A stretch of 64,000 nt of DNA from Homalodisca vitripennis (taxonomy: Eukaryota > Arthropoda > Insecta > Hemiptera > Cicadellidae), in assembly GCF_021130785.1 (NCBI RefSeq), contig NC_060214.1:4615001-4679000 (forward strand), given 5' to 3'. The notes beneath the pieces were generated by a model, which saw only the letters and a program-made list of their open reading frames with translations, was not told the origin of the DNA and did not search any database. The translations under genes and the position numbers were made by a program. Shown piece by piece: positions 1-12,665 of the stretch. How positions within the stretch are numbered: position 1 is the first letter of the stretch; each line of letters begins with the position of its first letter.

Positions 1-1740
1 ATCCAGGCAGACAAAAGCTTTACTGTAGTCTAAGAGTACAGCAGTTGATGTGTTTCCTTCTTCTAGTTGATCTAGAAGAGAATCTACTAGGCTTTATCAG
101 TGCTCTGCACGTTGATTTTCCAGCCAGGAAACCATGTTGATTGTATGTCAGCAGTTTATTAAGTGAGAGATGTTCAAAAAGTCTGATTAAAACTATTTTT
201 TCAATTATTTTAGAAAAAGCAGGTATTAGCGAAATGGGACGGTTGTTGGCTGCTTGGTTTGCGAAGCCTTTTTTGAATTTGGGATAAACTTTAGCTATTT
301 TGAGTGCTGAGGGAAAGGTTCCTGAACTGAAAGACTTATTTGTAATGTCTATAAGGGGATCTATCAGTTCATCCTCACAAAACTTAAATAGTTTAGAAGA
401 TAGGCATATTGTCATACCCCGCTGAAGTTTTAGGTTGCAGTGATTTAATGATTTTAGACATTTCTTGTAAACAAGTTGGTGTTAATACAAGATTTGGCGG
501 AACTGTTAAGAACTGGTAAAGTTAGTTATCTTTTAACATTTCCATTGCTTTTTATTGTTTCTTCTGCAACAGTGGTGAAATATTGATTTAAATGGCCTGC
601 TATCTCTAATGGGTTTGTTTTTTCTTGCCCTTGAACTTCAAGTCTAGTTAGATGGGTTTTATTTCAGAGTTTATAATCCAGATAGTTTTTGAATTATTAC
701 TGGATTCTGCAATTTTAGATGTATTTGTTTGTTTTCTTATTTGTCATTGTTGCAAATGATATTCCTTTCTTAAATTTGATGCAATTCTCTTGTGATCTTC
801 CTTACCACTGCGAGGTATGTGTTTTGGGCTCTTTGAAACTGAGTTTTTAGTTCTATTGCAGTGGGGTTAGTAATAGCATGGTTAGTTTTTCTTTTATGCA
901 TCGTCTTTATTAGGGGATGTGTTTGATTTAATGCTTGCTGAATCAGGGTATAAAATTTAGCATATCCATTATTTGTGTCTACTGTACTGTATACTTCAGT
1001 CCAGTTTTCTTGTTTCAATAACTGTTTTAATTTAAGTAGGTTTCTATAATTAATGTGTCTTTTTTTGGTTATCCGTGTTGTTGGTGGGTCTGTGTCTCTA
1101 GTAATCCTGCGTGTCTGACCTGTGTGGTTGGATATGCATGTGTCTAGAACTTCAATATTCAATTCACCTGGCAACAGGTTGGTGCAGACACAGTCTGTTG
1201 ATGTTTGAGATGTTGGTGTTATTCTGGTTGGTGGGAGATCGACTCTATACATGTTATGTCCACTAAGTGTGTCTCTCAGCTGGAGGTAGTCGTTTCTTCT
1301 AGCAAGGAAGTCTATTTTTATATCCCCAATGAGTATAGTGGAGTATTTTTAATGAGAGATTCTTTCAAGGACATCATTGATTACTTCTAGTCCTGCCTCT
1401 AGATTTCCTTGTGTTCTATAAATTCCTATTACAAAAAGTATTGATTTTTTAAAGGTTTTTAATGCGGCCACTTCACAGGTCATTTCAATGCAAAGCTCTT
1501 CCAAGTCGACTGTTTCAGTTTTAGCTGTTAATGAATTTATTGTGTAGATTGCGATACCTCCCTTTGTACGAGTTTCACGACAGAAAGATGCTTTCAAAGT
1601 GTAGCCAATGAACCTGGTGTTGTTAGAGTATCCTTTTTTTTGTCCATGTTCTGCTAGAACTACTAAACGAGGTTTTAGTATGTCGATTAAGTATCTCAAT
1701 TTTATTGGCCATCCTTTCTGTGTTTGGGTGAAATAGTGTC
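1..1740 (-). pseudogene. LINE ORF2 relic: endonuclease, linker and N-terminal reverse transcriptase
   Basis: The endonuclease part (1740-1349) includes LVVLAEHGQKKGYSNN and TRTKGGIAIY, matching the TEH and GG-AIY blocks of AP endonucleases. The endonuclease end (1252-1100) has TSQTSTDCVCTN and a SNHTGQ motif where active family members have S-D-H; the Asp is replaced by Asn. A linker of about 100 residues follows (to 770). The RT begins at 415 with LKIAKVYPKFKKG and NNRPISLIPAFSKIIEK, RT blocks 1-2, then QHGFLAGKSTCRALI, the FR-G-STxxAL block. Stops lie between these segments. The YADD block would lie left of the window. Confidence 0.88.
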
Positions 1741-1897
1741 AATGGATTTCTTTGATCTGTCCATGTCTGTATTTGTTTATTTTTCTGTAAAGTGGGGCTA
1801 AAAACTATTATTTGTTTGGGAGTTTTGAGTTTGTGTTTGTATGGGTAACTCGGTTACTGAAAGGTTAGGGTATATGTTTTTGTTTTAGGATATATTG

Positions 1898-3291
1898 TTA
1901 TCGAAAAAAATCTACTATTGTTTCTGTTTCCCTTCTTAACCTAGCATGTTCTGGAGGGAGTCTACAGGTTTTAAGCGGCTGGCTAATTGTCACTGTAGCG
2001 ATTATTTTAAGGGGTGATTCTTCTTTTCCTTTAGAGCAGGAAATATATGTCATAGTAGCTTCTTTTTTACTTTTGAACTTGAAGCGAGACACTGTAGATG
2101 TTTTTTTGTTGTATTTGACTTTTTTACAGTCTGTTTAATATAGGTATCCTCTTCTGAGATTCAGGCGTTAAGATAATAGTTTTTTGTTGGCTGGCTGAAG
2201 GGTGCTTATTGTTTAATTTATTTGTTATAGGATTTTTATATTTCACTAATGGTGAGAGTTTAGTTTCTAAGTGATCTTACATGCTCCATTTTTTCTTGAT
2301 GGATTTTAATTTAAGCTATTTCAAGAAGGGGGTTTGAAAAAGAATTTTTTGGGTTTCTGTGGAGTTGGTCTGTGTTGCTATAGTGTTTAGGGGTTTTGAG
2401 ACATGTAAACGATTATTTTCATCATAGCACTGACTGGTTTTCATTTTACTTATGATTTATTTCAATTTTTTATCTCTTTTTCATTATTGAAAATTATTTG
2501 CTCATTTTCTTTGTCCTGTTCTTTGAAAGTAAGATCAAGTTGAGACTGAAGTTCTTTCTCTTTAGTGAGTTGGTGCTCAGCTTCATTTAGGGCTTCCTTT
2601 AAGGTCATATTTCTGTCGATTAAAGCTTCATTTTCACGTTCAAGCTCTTCAAATTTTATCTCAAGTTCAGTCCTTCCAAGCTCAACTAACTTGGTGATGT
2701 GTTTGAATACCTCTGAGTTTTTAAGAACTTGGTTGTGCAATTCTCGTTTTAGATTACTATTTTTGATTAGTAGAGTATGCCCTACTTCCGCTGCTAAGGT
2801 AAGAGATGTCTCAAGGTCAGCATCTTCTAAGTTTTTAATTTTGGCTTGTACATCTTCAGTAGTACTTTGTTGCGGGGGGATTTTTTCCTTGCTTGTATTA
2901 ATTTCCTGTCTTAGGAAGTTATGTTGTCTGAATCCTTATCCATTGAGTTTAAGCAGTCGTCTGATGTCGGCTTTAAATCTTCATTAAGATTGTGAGAGGG
3001 GATTTCAATATTTGGGGGAGATCCAACTGATTTTAATGCTTTTGCAGCTTCCTTCAGAGTTGAATTTTATTTTTGAAATTATCTGTTAATTGTGTTCCAT
3101 AATTGTCGAAATTGTCGGACTAGGAAGCCAGGCAAGATTCTTTTAGTGATGCAGTTTTATTGTCTCCAAAAAAGTAACAACATACTTAAATGGCTTGTTT
3201 TCAGTGTTAACTATTTCTGTTACAGTAGCTGACCAGTGGCAATAGCCCTTCAGTTTTGCAAAGACTATATCTCTTACTGAAAAATTGTTCA
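1898..3291 (-). pseudogene. LINE ORF1 relic: PWWP-like domain plus coiled coil
   Basis: The start ATG at 3289-3291 opens MNNFSVRDIVFAKLKGYCHW, which fits the start of a PWWP domain (normally D-x-V-x-A-K-x-KG-[YF]-P-x-W-P-A). A T-run at about 3170 shifts the frame. In the next frame the strand continues with FFGDNKTASLKESC, the typical PWWP FFG...A...L block. Then comes an acidic, Ser-rich spacer (about 3000-2880) and a region rich in Leu, Glu and Lys (2870-2462) with heptad-like spacing, consistent with a coiled coil. The part at 2092-1898 is basic and unrecognised. In PWWP families the domain binds methylated histone tails or DNA. A chromatin-targeting role for the retrotransposon is inference. 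Confidence 0.7.
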
Positions 3292-3401
3292 TAATAGCAA
3301 TTATTTGTCAATGATCAATAATGTCAATGATCTTGAGGTCCAAGTGTAAAAATCTGTTTTTAAAAATAATCATTGTCTAACGCTTTGTTAAAACTGAAGG
3401 G

Positions 3402-5233
3402 TGGTGTCCAATATCAGTTGTCAATAACAAGATTTATCAGTTTATATTTAGAGGTTTGTCTGACTCCTCTTTGTTAAGCCGGAAAGTTAATGTCAATATC
3501 AGGTGTCTATACTAGGATTTATCAGATTTTTATTTGGAGGTTTATCTGACTCCTCTTTGTTAAAGCGGTAGGGGCAGTGTCAATATCAGGTTTCTATACT
3601 AGGATTTATCAGTTTTTATTTGGAGGTTTATATGACTCCTCTTTGTTTAAAACGATAGGGTAGTGTCAATATCAGGTTTCTATACTAGGATTTATCAGTT
3701 TTTATTTGGAGGTTTATATGACTCCTCTTTGTTAAAACGATAGGGTAGTGTCAATATCAGGTTTCTATACTAGGATTTATCAGTTTTTATTTGGAGGTTT
3801 GTCTGACTCCTCTTTGTTAAGCCGGGAAAGTTAATGTCAATATCAGGTGTCTATACTAGGATTTATCAGATTTTTATTTGGAGGTTTATCTGACTCCTCT
3901 TTGTTAAAGCGGTGGTAGGGTAGTGTCAATATCAGGTTTCTATACTAGGATTTATCAGTTTTTATTTGGAGGTTTATATGACTCCTCTTTGTTAAAACGA
4001 TAGGGTAGTGTCAATATCAGGTTTCTATACTAGGATTTATCAGTTTTTATTTGGAGGTTTGTCTGACTCCTCTTTGTTAAGCCGGAAAGTTAATGTCAAT
4101 ATCAGGTGTCTATACTAGGATTTATCAGATTTTTATTTGGAGGTTTATCTGACTCCTCTTTGTTAAAGCGGTAGGGTAGTGTCAATATCAGGTTTCTATA
4201 CTAGGATTTATCAGTTTTTATTTGGAGGTTTGTCTGACTCCTCTTTGTTAAGCCGGAAAGTTAATGTCAATATCAGGTGTCTATACTAGGATTTATCAGA
4301 TTTTTATTTGGAGGTTTTATCTGACTCCTCTTTGTTAAAGCGGGTAGGGTAGTGTCAATATCAGGTTTCTATACTAGGATTTATCAGTTTTTATTTGGAG
4401 GTTTATCTGACTCCTCTTTGTTAAAGTGGTAGGGTAGTGTCAATATCAGGTTTCTATACTAGGATTTATCAGATTTTTATTTGGAGGTTTATCTGACTCC
4501 TCTTTGTTAAAGCGGTAGGGTAGTGTCAATATCAGGTTTCTATACTAGGATTTATCAGATTTTTATTTGGAGGTTTATCTGACTCCTCTTTGTTAAAGCG
4601 GTAGGGTAGTGTCAATATCAGGTTTCTATACTAGGATTTATCAGATTTTTATTTGGAGGTTTATCTGACTCCTCTTTGTTAAAGCGGTAGGGTAGTGTCA
4701 ATATCAGGTTTCTATACTAGGATTTATCAGATTTTTATTTGGAGGTTTATCTGACTCCTCTTTGTTAAAGCGGTAGGGTAGTGTCAATATCAGGTTTCTA
4801 TACTAGGATTTATCAGTTTTTATTTGGAGGTTTATATGACTCCTCTTTGTTAAAAACGATAGGGTAGTGTCAGTATCAGGTGTCTATACTAGGATTTATC
4901 AGTTTTTATTTGGAGGTTTATATGACTCCTCTTTGTTAAAACGATAGGGTAGTGTCAGTATCAGGTGTCTATACTAGGATTTATCAGTTTTTATTTGGAG
5001 GTTTATATGACTCCTCTTTGTTAAAACGATAGGGTAGTGTCAGTATCAGGTGTCTATACTAGGATTTATCAGTTTTTATTTGGAGGTTTATATGACTCCT
5101 CTTTGTTAAAACGATAGGGTAGTGTCAGTATCAGGTGTCTATACTAGGATTTATCAGTTTTTTTTATTTAGAGGTTTATCTGACTCCTCTTTGTTGAAAT
5201 GGAAGGTAGTGTCGATATCAAGTGTCAATAACA
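3402..5233. repeat. 86-bp tandem repeat array, about 21 copies
   Basis: The motif TACTAGGATTTATCAG recurs 20 times, plus a first diverged copy near 3430, at steps of about 84-88 bp. Units differ in small indels and in a few subtypes, for example TATATGACTCC versus TGTCTGACTCC, and subtypes cluster in runs, as expected from unequal exchange. The array sits about 110 bp upstream of the ATG of the PWWP-bearing LINE ORF1, in the place of a LINE 5' UTR. Confidence 0.95.
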
Positions 5234-5239
5234 GTGTTT

Positions 5240-5375
5240 GATTCCTGGTGTAATTATTAAAATTGTAGATATTGTTTTTAAAGTCAGGTTTGTCTGATTC
5301 CTGTTCTTGTAATTAATAAAATTGTAGAAAACAGTTTTTTAAAACCAAGTTTGTCTGATTCCAAATGTTGTAATT
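5240..5375. repeat. Two-copy diverged repeat next to the 86-bp array
   Basis: Two copies of about 82 bp share AAATTGTAGA, then a T-rich stretch, then GTTTGTCTGATTCC. The last part resembles the TTTGTCTGACTCC of the 86-bp unit, so this looks like an ancient eroded edge of the same array. Confidence 0.6.
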
Positions 5376-6110
5376 AATTGTCGGGAGTTAGAATGTTATA
5401 ATCTAATACCAAGGTAGTCCAGTCAATTGTAAGCAGATAGTCAGCCGGCAGTGGTGTGGAGTGTGCTGTGTTTGCAGAGTCATCAGGTTGTTGACAGCAG
5501 CTGCTACATAGTCAGACTTGGTTTAGTTTTAATCACTTTATCACTGAGGGAATTTGAAATTACTGATCTGACTGTTATTCGAACAGAAAAAGCTTGGTAT
5601 TAGTATTTAGAATAGTTTGTGTTCTTTTTAAAGTATGTTTACTTTAAAGAGTTAAACAATGTTGAGTAATAATTTTGTTCATTAGAGATGTTTAGATTTC
5701 TTCTTTGGTAAGTAATCATTGTGTAAATTGATATAATATTACTTACAGATTGATTCTGTGAAAGTTTTAATAGGAACTTGTTGCTTCACCCACCAAAAAT
5801 TCAGTGAAAATGGGGATCACTTTTACCGTGGAGCGTTGTGGTGTGTCCACCATCTTGGGATTTTCTTTAACAAAATCTTTAATTGGATATGATATTTTAA
5901 CAAGTGAGATTTTTATTCATAGTGTAAAAGGAAAATATTATAGTAGACTAGAGTTAATGTTAAAGGTCAGTGATAATATTTGACTTCAGCGCACTCATAT
6001 GTTGAATTACCCTTGCTAGCTTACCGCAACTTGTATTTAAACACTGATGTAAAACCAAACTTACTGAACAAAAACTGAATACACTAAATAAACTAATACA
6101 CTGTATTAGG
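5376..6110. other. No gene seen
   Basis: AT-rich DNA with one more balanced stretch at 5410-5520. No open frame resembles a known protein. By position it could be the upstream leader of the minus-strand LINE, but nothing in the sequence proves this. Confidence 0.5.
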
Positions 6111-6117
6111 TATATCA

Positions 6118-6205
6118 GTACACTGTACTAGGTACACCAGTACACTGTACTGGGTACACGAGTACACTGTACTAGGTACACCAGTACATGTACTAGGTAC
6201 ACATT
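6118..6205. repeat. 22-bp tandem repeat, about 4 copies
   Basis: The unit AGTACACTGTACTAGGTACA repeats with small changes. It is rich in GTAC palindromes (GTACACTGTAC, GGTACACC). Confidence 0.85.
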
Positions 6206-6221
6206 TTTTCAAAAGGAAATT

Positions 6222-6300
6222 AACTGAGGCCTCATACATTAAGTTGGCAGGCCAACCGATTAGTCAACTGATATTAGGCCCCTTTGGTTGCCAATTCTGA
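6222..6300. repeat. Dispersed repeat shared with 29272-29345
   Basis: About 70 bp are nearly the same in both places, including TTTTTTCAAAAGGAAAT and CATACATTAAGTTGGCA. At the second site it lies next to an unrecognised minus-strand ORF (29348-29563), so it may be the end of an unnamed mobile element. Confidence 0.65.
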
Positions 6301-6463
6301 AAAATGAACTTGCAATAAAACTTAAAGTTCCACACAGATTAGAGATTTGAAATAAACCAATGCGGAGTCACAGTATGGTTTTAAGAAAAAAAGTCCACTC
6401 CTGTCCTTCCTTCTTTGTCATAATCTTGTTTCTGCCGTGACGATCACCATTTACTATTGACCT

Positions 6464-6560
6464 CTGGTCAGTTCTATTTTGTATCACTATACAATGGCAA
6501 ATGTCCAGAAAAATCCTGTCTCCTCCATATATTTTGTATCAAATAACAATGGCAAATTAC
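6464..6560 (+). mobile_element. Penelope-like element 3' tail fragment
   Basis: TTTTGTATCACTATACAATG and GGCAAATGTCCAGAAAAATC match the tail at 55260-55310 and at the right edge of the window (63955-64000). A second shorter copy of the TTTTGTATCA...ATGGCAAAT part follows at 6534-6558. No coding part is attached. Confidence 0.7.
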
Positions 6561-7429
6561 CCTTTCAAACCCACCATCGTCAATAACAAACTTTAAACAA
6601 TCCATTATTTGTAAAATGTGAATTATAATATAATGTTGTTCTGAACAATAATATTAAAAAGAAGGTCCAATACCACTTTTGTCATCCGAGTGTGATATTG
6701 ACAAAAGAAGCACTGTGAATTCAACTTGTAAAGTAGCCAAGTACAGTGTAGGGTTTTTCTACGTTTATCATATGTTACATTACGTTCAAAAAGTTACCGA
6801 TAAAAGACATGATCTTATTCCCCTCACTCACAATGTGGACATTGTACCATTTTCCCTGTTAGTTGGTTCTATTTAAGAAGATTAAGATTATAACTTTTTA
6901 TAGGTAATGAAGAAGCACAGAAATTATGTTCCTTCTAGTTTGAATAATGTTTCAGGCCAAACCAACAGACCTAAAAAAATCCAATCATATCATTATTTTT
7001 CTTGTCTAATTCACATTAATTTACGTGAGTATCACACTTTTAGTTCTAGTCTTTGTATGACAGTAAGAATGGAAAGAGTACAAGGTGTTTTGTTTTTGCC
7101 TTTATCAATTTTAAACATGTATTAATCTAAAATCTGCAACGGGGTCGTATTATAATTTTAACACAAGATTAACAGGATTGTTTTTCCTTTGGTGTCAAAA
7201 TTTAATTTCTTCCAGAAAAAGTTTGAAAATGTTATAATGGAACTTCTTTGCCATTTTCGACTCGTAAAACCATTATGTATCAGAAGAAAATATGTCTAAT
7301 TACATTTAAGAACGCACAACATATTTATAAAGTAGTGCTTGAACAAAAAACACTAGCTAATTCTTTCTAAGAATTTATTATGCCTTTAACTAGAAATGAC
7401 TGTATCCGAGTACATCAGATTATCCAGCA
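6561..7429. other. No recognised gene
   Basis: Two short + strand frames (6679-6876 and 6907-7125) have no recognisable domain and biased low-complexity composition. I treat them as chance. Otherwise plain AT-rich DNA. Confidence 0.5.
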
Positions 7430-7579
7430 AATCCCATTGTTAAACAGAGAAGGAAAAGTCATCTATCAGCCTTGGACAATCCTGTCACTCTGGGCGCAAG
7501 CATAAATCTCATTGGTAAACAGAGAAGGAAAAGTCCTCTACCAGCCTTGGACAGTCCTGTCACTGGGTGCAAGCACAAA
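7430..7579. repeat. 75-bp direct repeat, two copies
   Basis: Copies at 7430-7504 and 7505-7579 share AACAGAGAAGGAAAAGTC and CAGCCTTGGACA with a handful of differences. Confidence 0.9.
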
Positions 7580-8039
7580 GTTAATTTTAGAACCAAGTGC
7601 AATTATGAGTTTTTTTAGTTTCTTGACCTAAGAAAACAAAAATCTTAAATAATCTTATTTTACTTTTGAGTTTGTACACAAAATTAGTAAAGCATAGTAC
7701 AAATCAAAGGTGTATTAAATACATAATCAACTGTTAATTATTTATTCAGATTTAAAAACAAAGTACATGTATAGAATTCTTACATTTACTTGTGGTCTGG
7801 GGAGAATCCAGGCTTCTGGGTCATATCTGTAACACTGCAATTGACATTTAGAATGCTCAAAACATAAAAAGAAAGAACCTAAAAATCACGGAACAAGGTG
7901 CAATATAGTGAATTCATGAAAAGTATGTAACATTAAGTTTGTATCAATATGGTTCACTCAGATGTGGATCTAAATGAAATGTGGGAATTGTTGCAGACAA
8001 TCTGTCTCAAAGTTTGAGAATGCTATGTTCCTCCTGTTT
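7580..8039. other. No gene seen
   Basis: AT-rich spacer between the direct repeat and the LINE relic. I see no domain-like frame and no repeat. Confidence 0.5.
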
Positions 8040-9600
8040 CCTGTTCTATCAGGCGTGTCCAAGGTTTATGCCAGCCTGATTTGGTGACTAAATTACTGAT
8101 TTATATTCCAATATGGGACGAACAAGAGGTGCAGACTATAGAATAAGGACATTGAAAGTCCCTTGTTGATCTTTGTATAACACCCAGAAGAGATATAATC
8201 TTAGTCAGGCAATGTGATATGTGACTGAATTGGGGTCAAAATAACTCCCAAATGCATATAAACTCTCTTTATCATATCATTATTTATCATATAAATAACC
8301 TTGCATATAAGCTCTCCATTAATTAACAACATTAAGTGTTAAAGTAAAGGAGCCAATAATGGATATCCGTATAATGACACACACTTGGCTAAGTTACGTT
8401 TCATACAATTCACTTTTCACCAAAGAGCAATGTTGCTCAAAGAAACCTGAAGATAATGATGATCATGAAGATAGAAGTGTTAGTATAAGACCATAATCAC
8501 CAACAAACATAAGGTAACCGTAAGCTATTTACAATGCTGAATACGTTGTTAATAACAAAACAAAGGACTCAATTGTGAACCTTGGGGCACGCTTGATAGG
8601 ACAGGAAACGGCAGAGCTGTAACGTTCTTATACTTGACTATTCAGTACTAGTAACTGTAGAAAGCCACTTTAACAATGAACCACGTATTCCAAAAACGTT
8701 TTAGTTTAGTAAGGAGTATTCGGTTCGGTGATGAACTCGATCCAATGCCTTTGAAAAGTCAAGGTAAATACAATAAAATGCGTAGGATATGAGAAATGCC
8801 ATTAATGTGTCCTATAGAAGTGGATGTTTGTAATAGTACACCGTCTACAGAGGAAACGTTGTTGAAACACGAAAACTGAAACAGACCGTACAATATAACA
8901 ATTTGAAAGAATAACAATACGTCTGCAGTTTTTCACGTTGTCTTTTCCCCACTTTATATATCAGGTCAACATTTGCTATGTTTGAGATTTTATGATTCCT
9001 AAAGATATGATAGAAGGGTAACGTATTTAAGGATAACTACTAATATTCCATCGGTGCCACCACTTTGGCTCATATCCTAAATCTCAAGTTTTTTCTAAGA
9101 TAGTGGAAGAGAATACACATTTTGAAAGATATTGGTTCAGCATGTAGTCTAAGTTGGCAGCGGTAGATGCAAGAACGGCCTCTCTGAAAACAGATGCAAA
9201 ATAAAAAGCAAACAGTGGACTCTTTTCAGGTGGAACCTCATCTGTCTCATAGAACATTCTAGATGAAATAGCAGGAGTGGGCGACATAAGAGCAGTACGA
9301 CTCCACATTTTGACAAATAAATATTTTCTTTGAAATTCTTAGTATTGAAATCACAGCATTCTATTGACCAAAAGTTTGTATCGCCTTATTACGTGAAAAA
9401 GATTATAGTAAAGGGAGTTTGAAGTAGGTTTAGAAATTCTATGAAATATATCCCCCTCACAGTGAAAACACGTAAGCTTATTATAAGTAGTAGATTTTAT
9501 AATCCTCTTCAAATCATCCACAAACCCATTTAATTGACTTTCAGCATTAGAAGTGTTAACAGATGGGTAGTCCATTTTTTACAGCCAATAAAAACCCTCC
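8040..9600 (-). pseudogene. Jockey/CR1-like LINE relic, RT region
   Basis: On the minus strand, broken frames give successive RT landmarks: KSPLFAFYFASVF near 9220 (linker before RT), YLDFSKALDRVHHRTEYSLL near 8735 (the DFSKAFD block), SSVPQGSQLSPLF near 8590 (the VPQGS block), a ruined YADD near 8500, and LVRPILEYKSVI near 8110 (the R-x-LEYGS block). Many stops and frameshifts separate them. An open stretch at 9351-9575 precedes the linker and may be the end of the endonuclease. Nothing here can be functional. Confidence 0.85.
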
Positions 9601-10040
9601 TGTATACATTTCCGGTAGTCCAAAATTTTGTGTAGCTGTCTTTGAGTATTTATCAGTCTATGGGAAGATATTTCACAAACACTAAAAATGTTGCCACTTG
9701 AAACGTTGGGGGATGCACGCTACCTAGCGATAAACGAAGGAAAACGACGATAAATATATTATAGAAAATTAAACGTAATGTTTTGTAAAGTTTTTTGTAA
9801 CAAATCGTGTTCTTTCTCTTAATCCTCCTCTTCAAAAAAATAAAAAATTGTAAGTGTTAGCGTTTTTGGGCGTGTAGGTGCAAAAACTACATACATTTTC
9901 TATAATAATAATAGTACATAGGGCAATAGTTTTTAGTTATCTTGGTTGTAATAATATATACCTAGACATTTGTGTAAAAAATATTTATATATTGGTAAAG
10001 CTCTATAATTTCTCTTGGCATTTTAAACAAAAAAGTCGTT
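9601..10040. other. AT-rich DNA, no gene seen
   Basis: Composition becomes very AT-rich from about 9840. No domain-like frame was found. It leads into the AT-rich island described next. Confidence 0.5.
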
Positions 10041-10050
10041 CTATATAAAT

Positions 10051-10495
10051 GAATGAAGAAGCCATTAATATAAATTGTTATAATTGTTCAGAAAAGGGCG
10101 AAATTATTAATAAAAGATATCTAGTTTGTAAAAATTTCAAAATAATCTTGTATGAAAGGTCTAAACCAAAGAAAATAAAAACAAATTGACACATTTGCAT
10201 AATCTGCTTAGAAAATTGTAATATGGACATGATAAAATAACAGAATTAATAAAAGAATTAAGAAAAAAGAATGACAAATTTGACTTGAATTTTGAAAAAG
10301 TCAAAATATTGTTTGAAGTATATATCAGATGTGTTGGTGTAAAGTAACATATTTATTATGAAATGATAATACATCTAATTTTTCACTATTTAGGTATAAC
10401 ATTTATTTACGATTTCAAACCGGACATTTTTGATGATTTCATAGTACATTTGAAGAAACTACTTGAAGAATATCTTGATCAAAATAATTATTAAT
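10051..10495 (+). pseudogene. Decayed AT-rich cysteine-rich reading frame, unrecognised
   Basis: An ATG at 10051 opens a Lys/Ile/Asn-rich frame with NCYNCSEKGEI and, after one in-frame stop, HICIICLENC. The CxxC...C...HxCxxC spacing resembles a RING-like or other zinc finger. A frameshift near 10230 is followed by a charged stretch (ITELIKELRKKNDKFDLNFE). A GT at 10338 and a TTTAG at about 10394 bound a 57-nt AT-rich segment; leaving it out would keep the frame open to a stop at about 10493. The codon use is far more AT-rich than VKOR. I do not recognise the gene. It could be a foreign AT-rich insertion or a decayed mobile-element gene. Confidence 0.35.
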
Positions 10496-10499
10496 ATTT

Positions 10500-11389
<890 letters not shown>

Positions 11390-12530
11390 ACTGATATAGT
11401 AAAAGTAGATATGTATTTTTGCCAGTTCTAGCCCACTTTTGGGGATACTAGTAAGTCAATGAGAAATTCATTCCTAAGTGTCATGCTGTGTACATTCTTC
11501 GCAATATCTCAGCTGTCTGCTTCAAAGCTGTTCTATTATATTAGGCTATATCACATTCTTTTGCATCGGCTTTGCATGAGGTTTCGAATTGTGATAGGTG
11601 TTGCCTGAGTGTTATATTTTGTAAATCAGCTGTTGTAAATCGTAAACATCTGATAATCAGCTGTTTGCCTGTTGACACTTTGTACCGGTAACTGCCCGCA
11701 GTCGTGAGTCGCTGCCTGGAAGCGTGCTTATAATATTAGTGTTATTTGAATTCCTAGGAAGTGAATATTTAACTAGATCAGATCAGATCAGATATTTTTG
11801 TAGGGATAAATTGTATTGTGGCTATACTATTGTCTCTTTACTAATCACTTGCTGGTTCAGTGGGATAAACTTTAATAAGAGGCCTACTCTCGTTCGATTG
11901 TTTTTCTGGAATGGTTCGATGTTTTTATCCAAAGTTTTTGTTCAGTATTACAATTTATTTAACTTAGCATATGATTTCTACTTATTATGTATAGTAAATT
12001 TAATGTAAATAATAAGCAGCAAGAAGTAACTAATATTTTGAGACTTTGAAAATGGTGATGAATAAATAAGTCTTGTGATTTTCTCACAAGTGACGAGATT
12101 TGTTTAAGTGGCTTCACCATATCGGTGTGGCTCCTGGTAACCCATGGGGAAAATTCTTTCCTCCATTTCATAAAAGCAGTTACTCATTGATATCAAGCTG
12201 GAAAAGTTGTAAATATTGTAAGGTTTCTTTGATATAGGTCTAGGCCATAGTTGGTTTTGTTGTTTTGTAATGTTAGTGTTAAATTTATGTTTATAAAATT
12301 ATAATGTACCAGATTCTTATTGATACAGTAATTGGTATCAGTTTACAAAATCGTGACCATGGAAAGGTATGTTAATTTTTTTTTCCTGAAAACTACAATT
12401 TTTCCTGAAAACAATAGTGAAGAAAAAATTCGTCGGCAACGAAAATCAAAGGAGTTACGATTTTTTGAAATCCTCTGAAAACTCTGTTTTTGACAGTACC
12501 TCTGGCAATTTTACTGAAATGATGACGTTA
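11390..12530. other. No gene seen; contains one copy of a repeat that is split at 12932/13969
   Basis: At 11840-11960 the + strand matches the minus strand of 14055-13977 followed by 12932-12830 (AACTTTAATAAGAGGCCTAC and the region after it). It is an uninterrupted paralogue of the site carrying the 12933-13968 insertion. The 94-codon frame at 11724-12008 shows no domain and I do not call it. Confidence 0.5.
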
Positions 12531-12534
12531 ATCC

Positions 12535-12665
12535 TGTCAACGATGCCTGCCCGCTGCGCAGTGCTGCGCACTGCTTGCTCTTTTAGAAAAAAAAATTAAC
12601 TCGAGCTTGCAAAAGTCGAATCCCAGATCACGTGATGCCCTGATCCTTAACACTCCAAGTGTTGT
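12535..12665 (+). repeat. Single-arm copy of the foldback element at 36498-37341
   Basis: GCTTGCTCTTTTAGAAAAAA, AATTAACTCGAG and CCCAGATCACGT match the right arm at 36990-37100. A GC-rich self-complementary core (GCGCAGTGCTGCGC) is present. Only one arm is visible here, so it is a fragment. Confidence 0.75.

Larger units (their letters stand above)
1..3291 (-). mobile_element. Decayed non-LTR retrotransposon (LINE), cut by the window edge
   Basis: Read on the minus strand from 3291 downward, the pieces follow LINE order: ORF1 (PWWP-like domain, coiled coil), then ORF2 (AP endonuclease, linker, start of reverse transcriptase). Stops and frameshifts break both ORFs, so the copy is dead. The reverse transcriptase runs off the left edge of the window, so the 3' end and tail are not seen. 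A long 86-bp tandem array lies directly upstream. The clade is most likely CR1/Jockey-like, judged from endonuclease and RT motifs. That is a family judgement made without a database search. Confidence 0.85.

Noticed and set aside
6679..7125. Two short + strand frames as small genes
   Set aside because: No domain, low complexity and no splice or start support.
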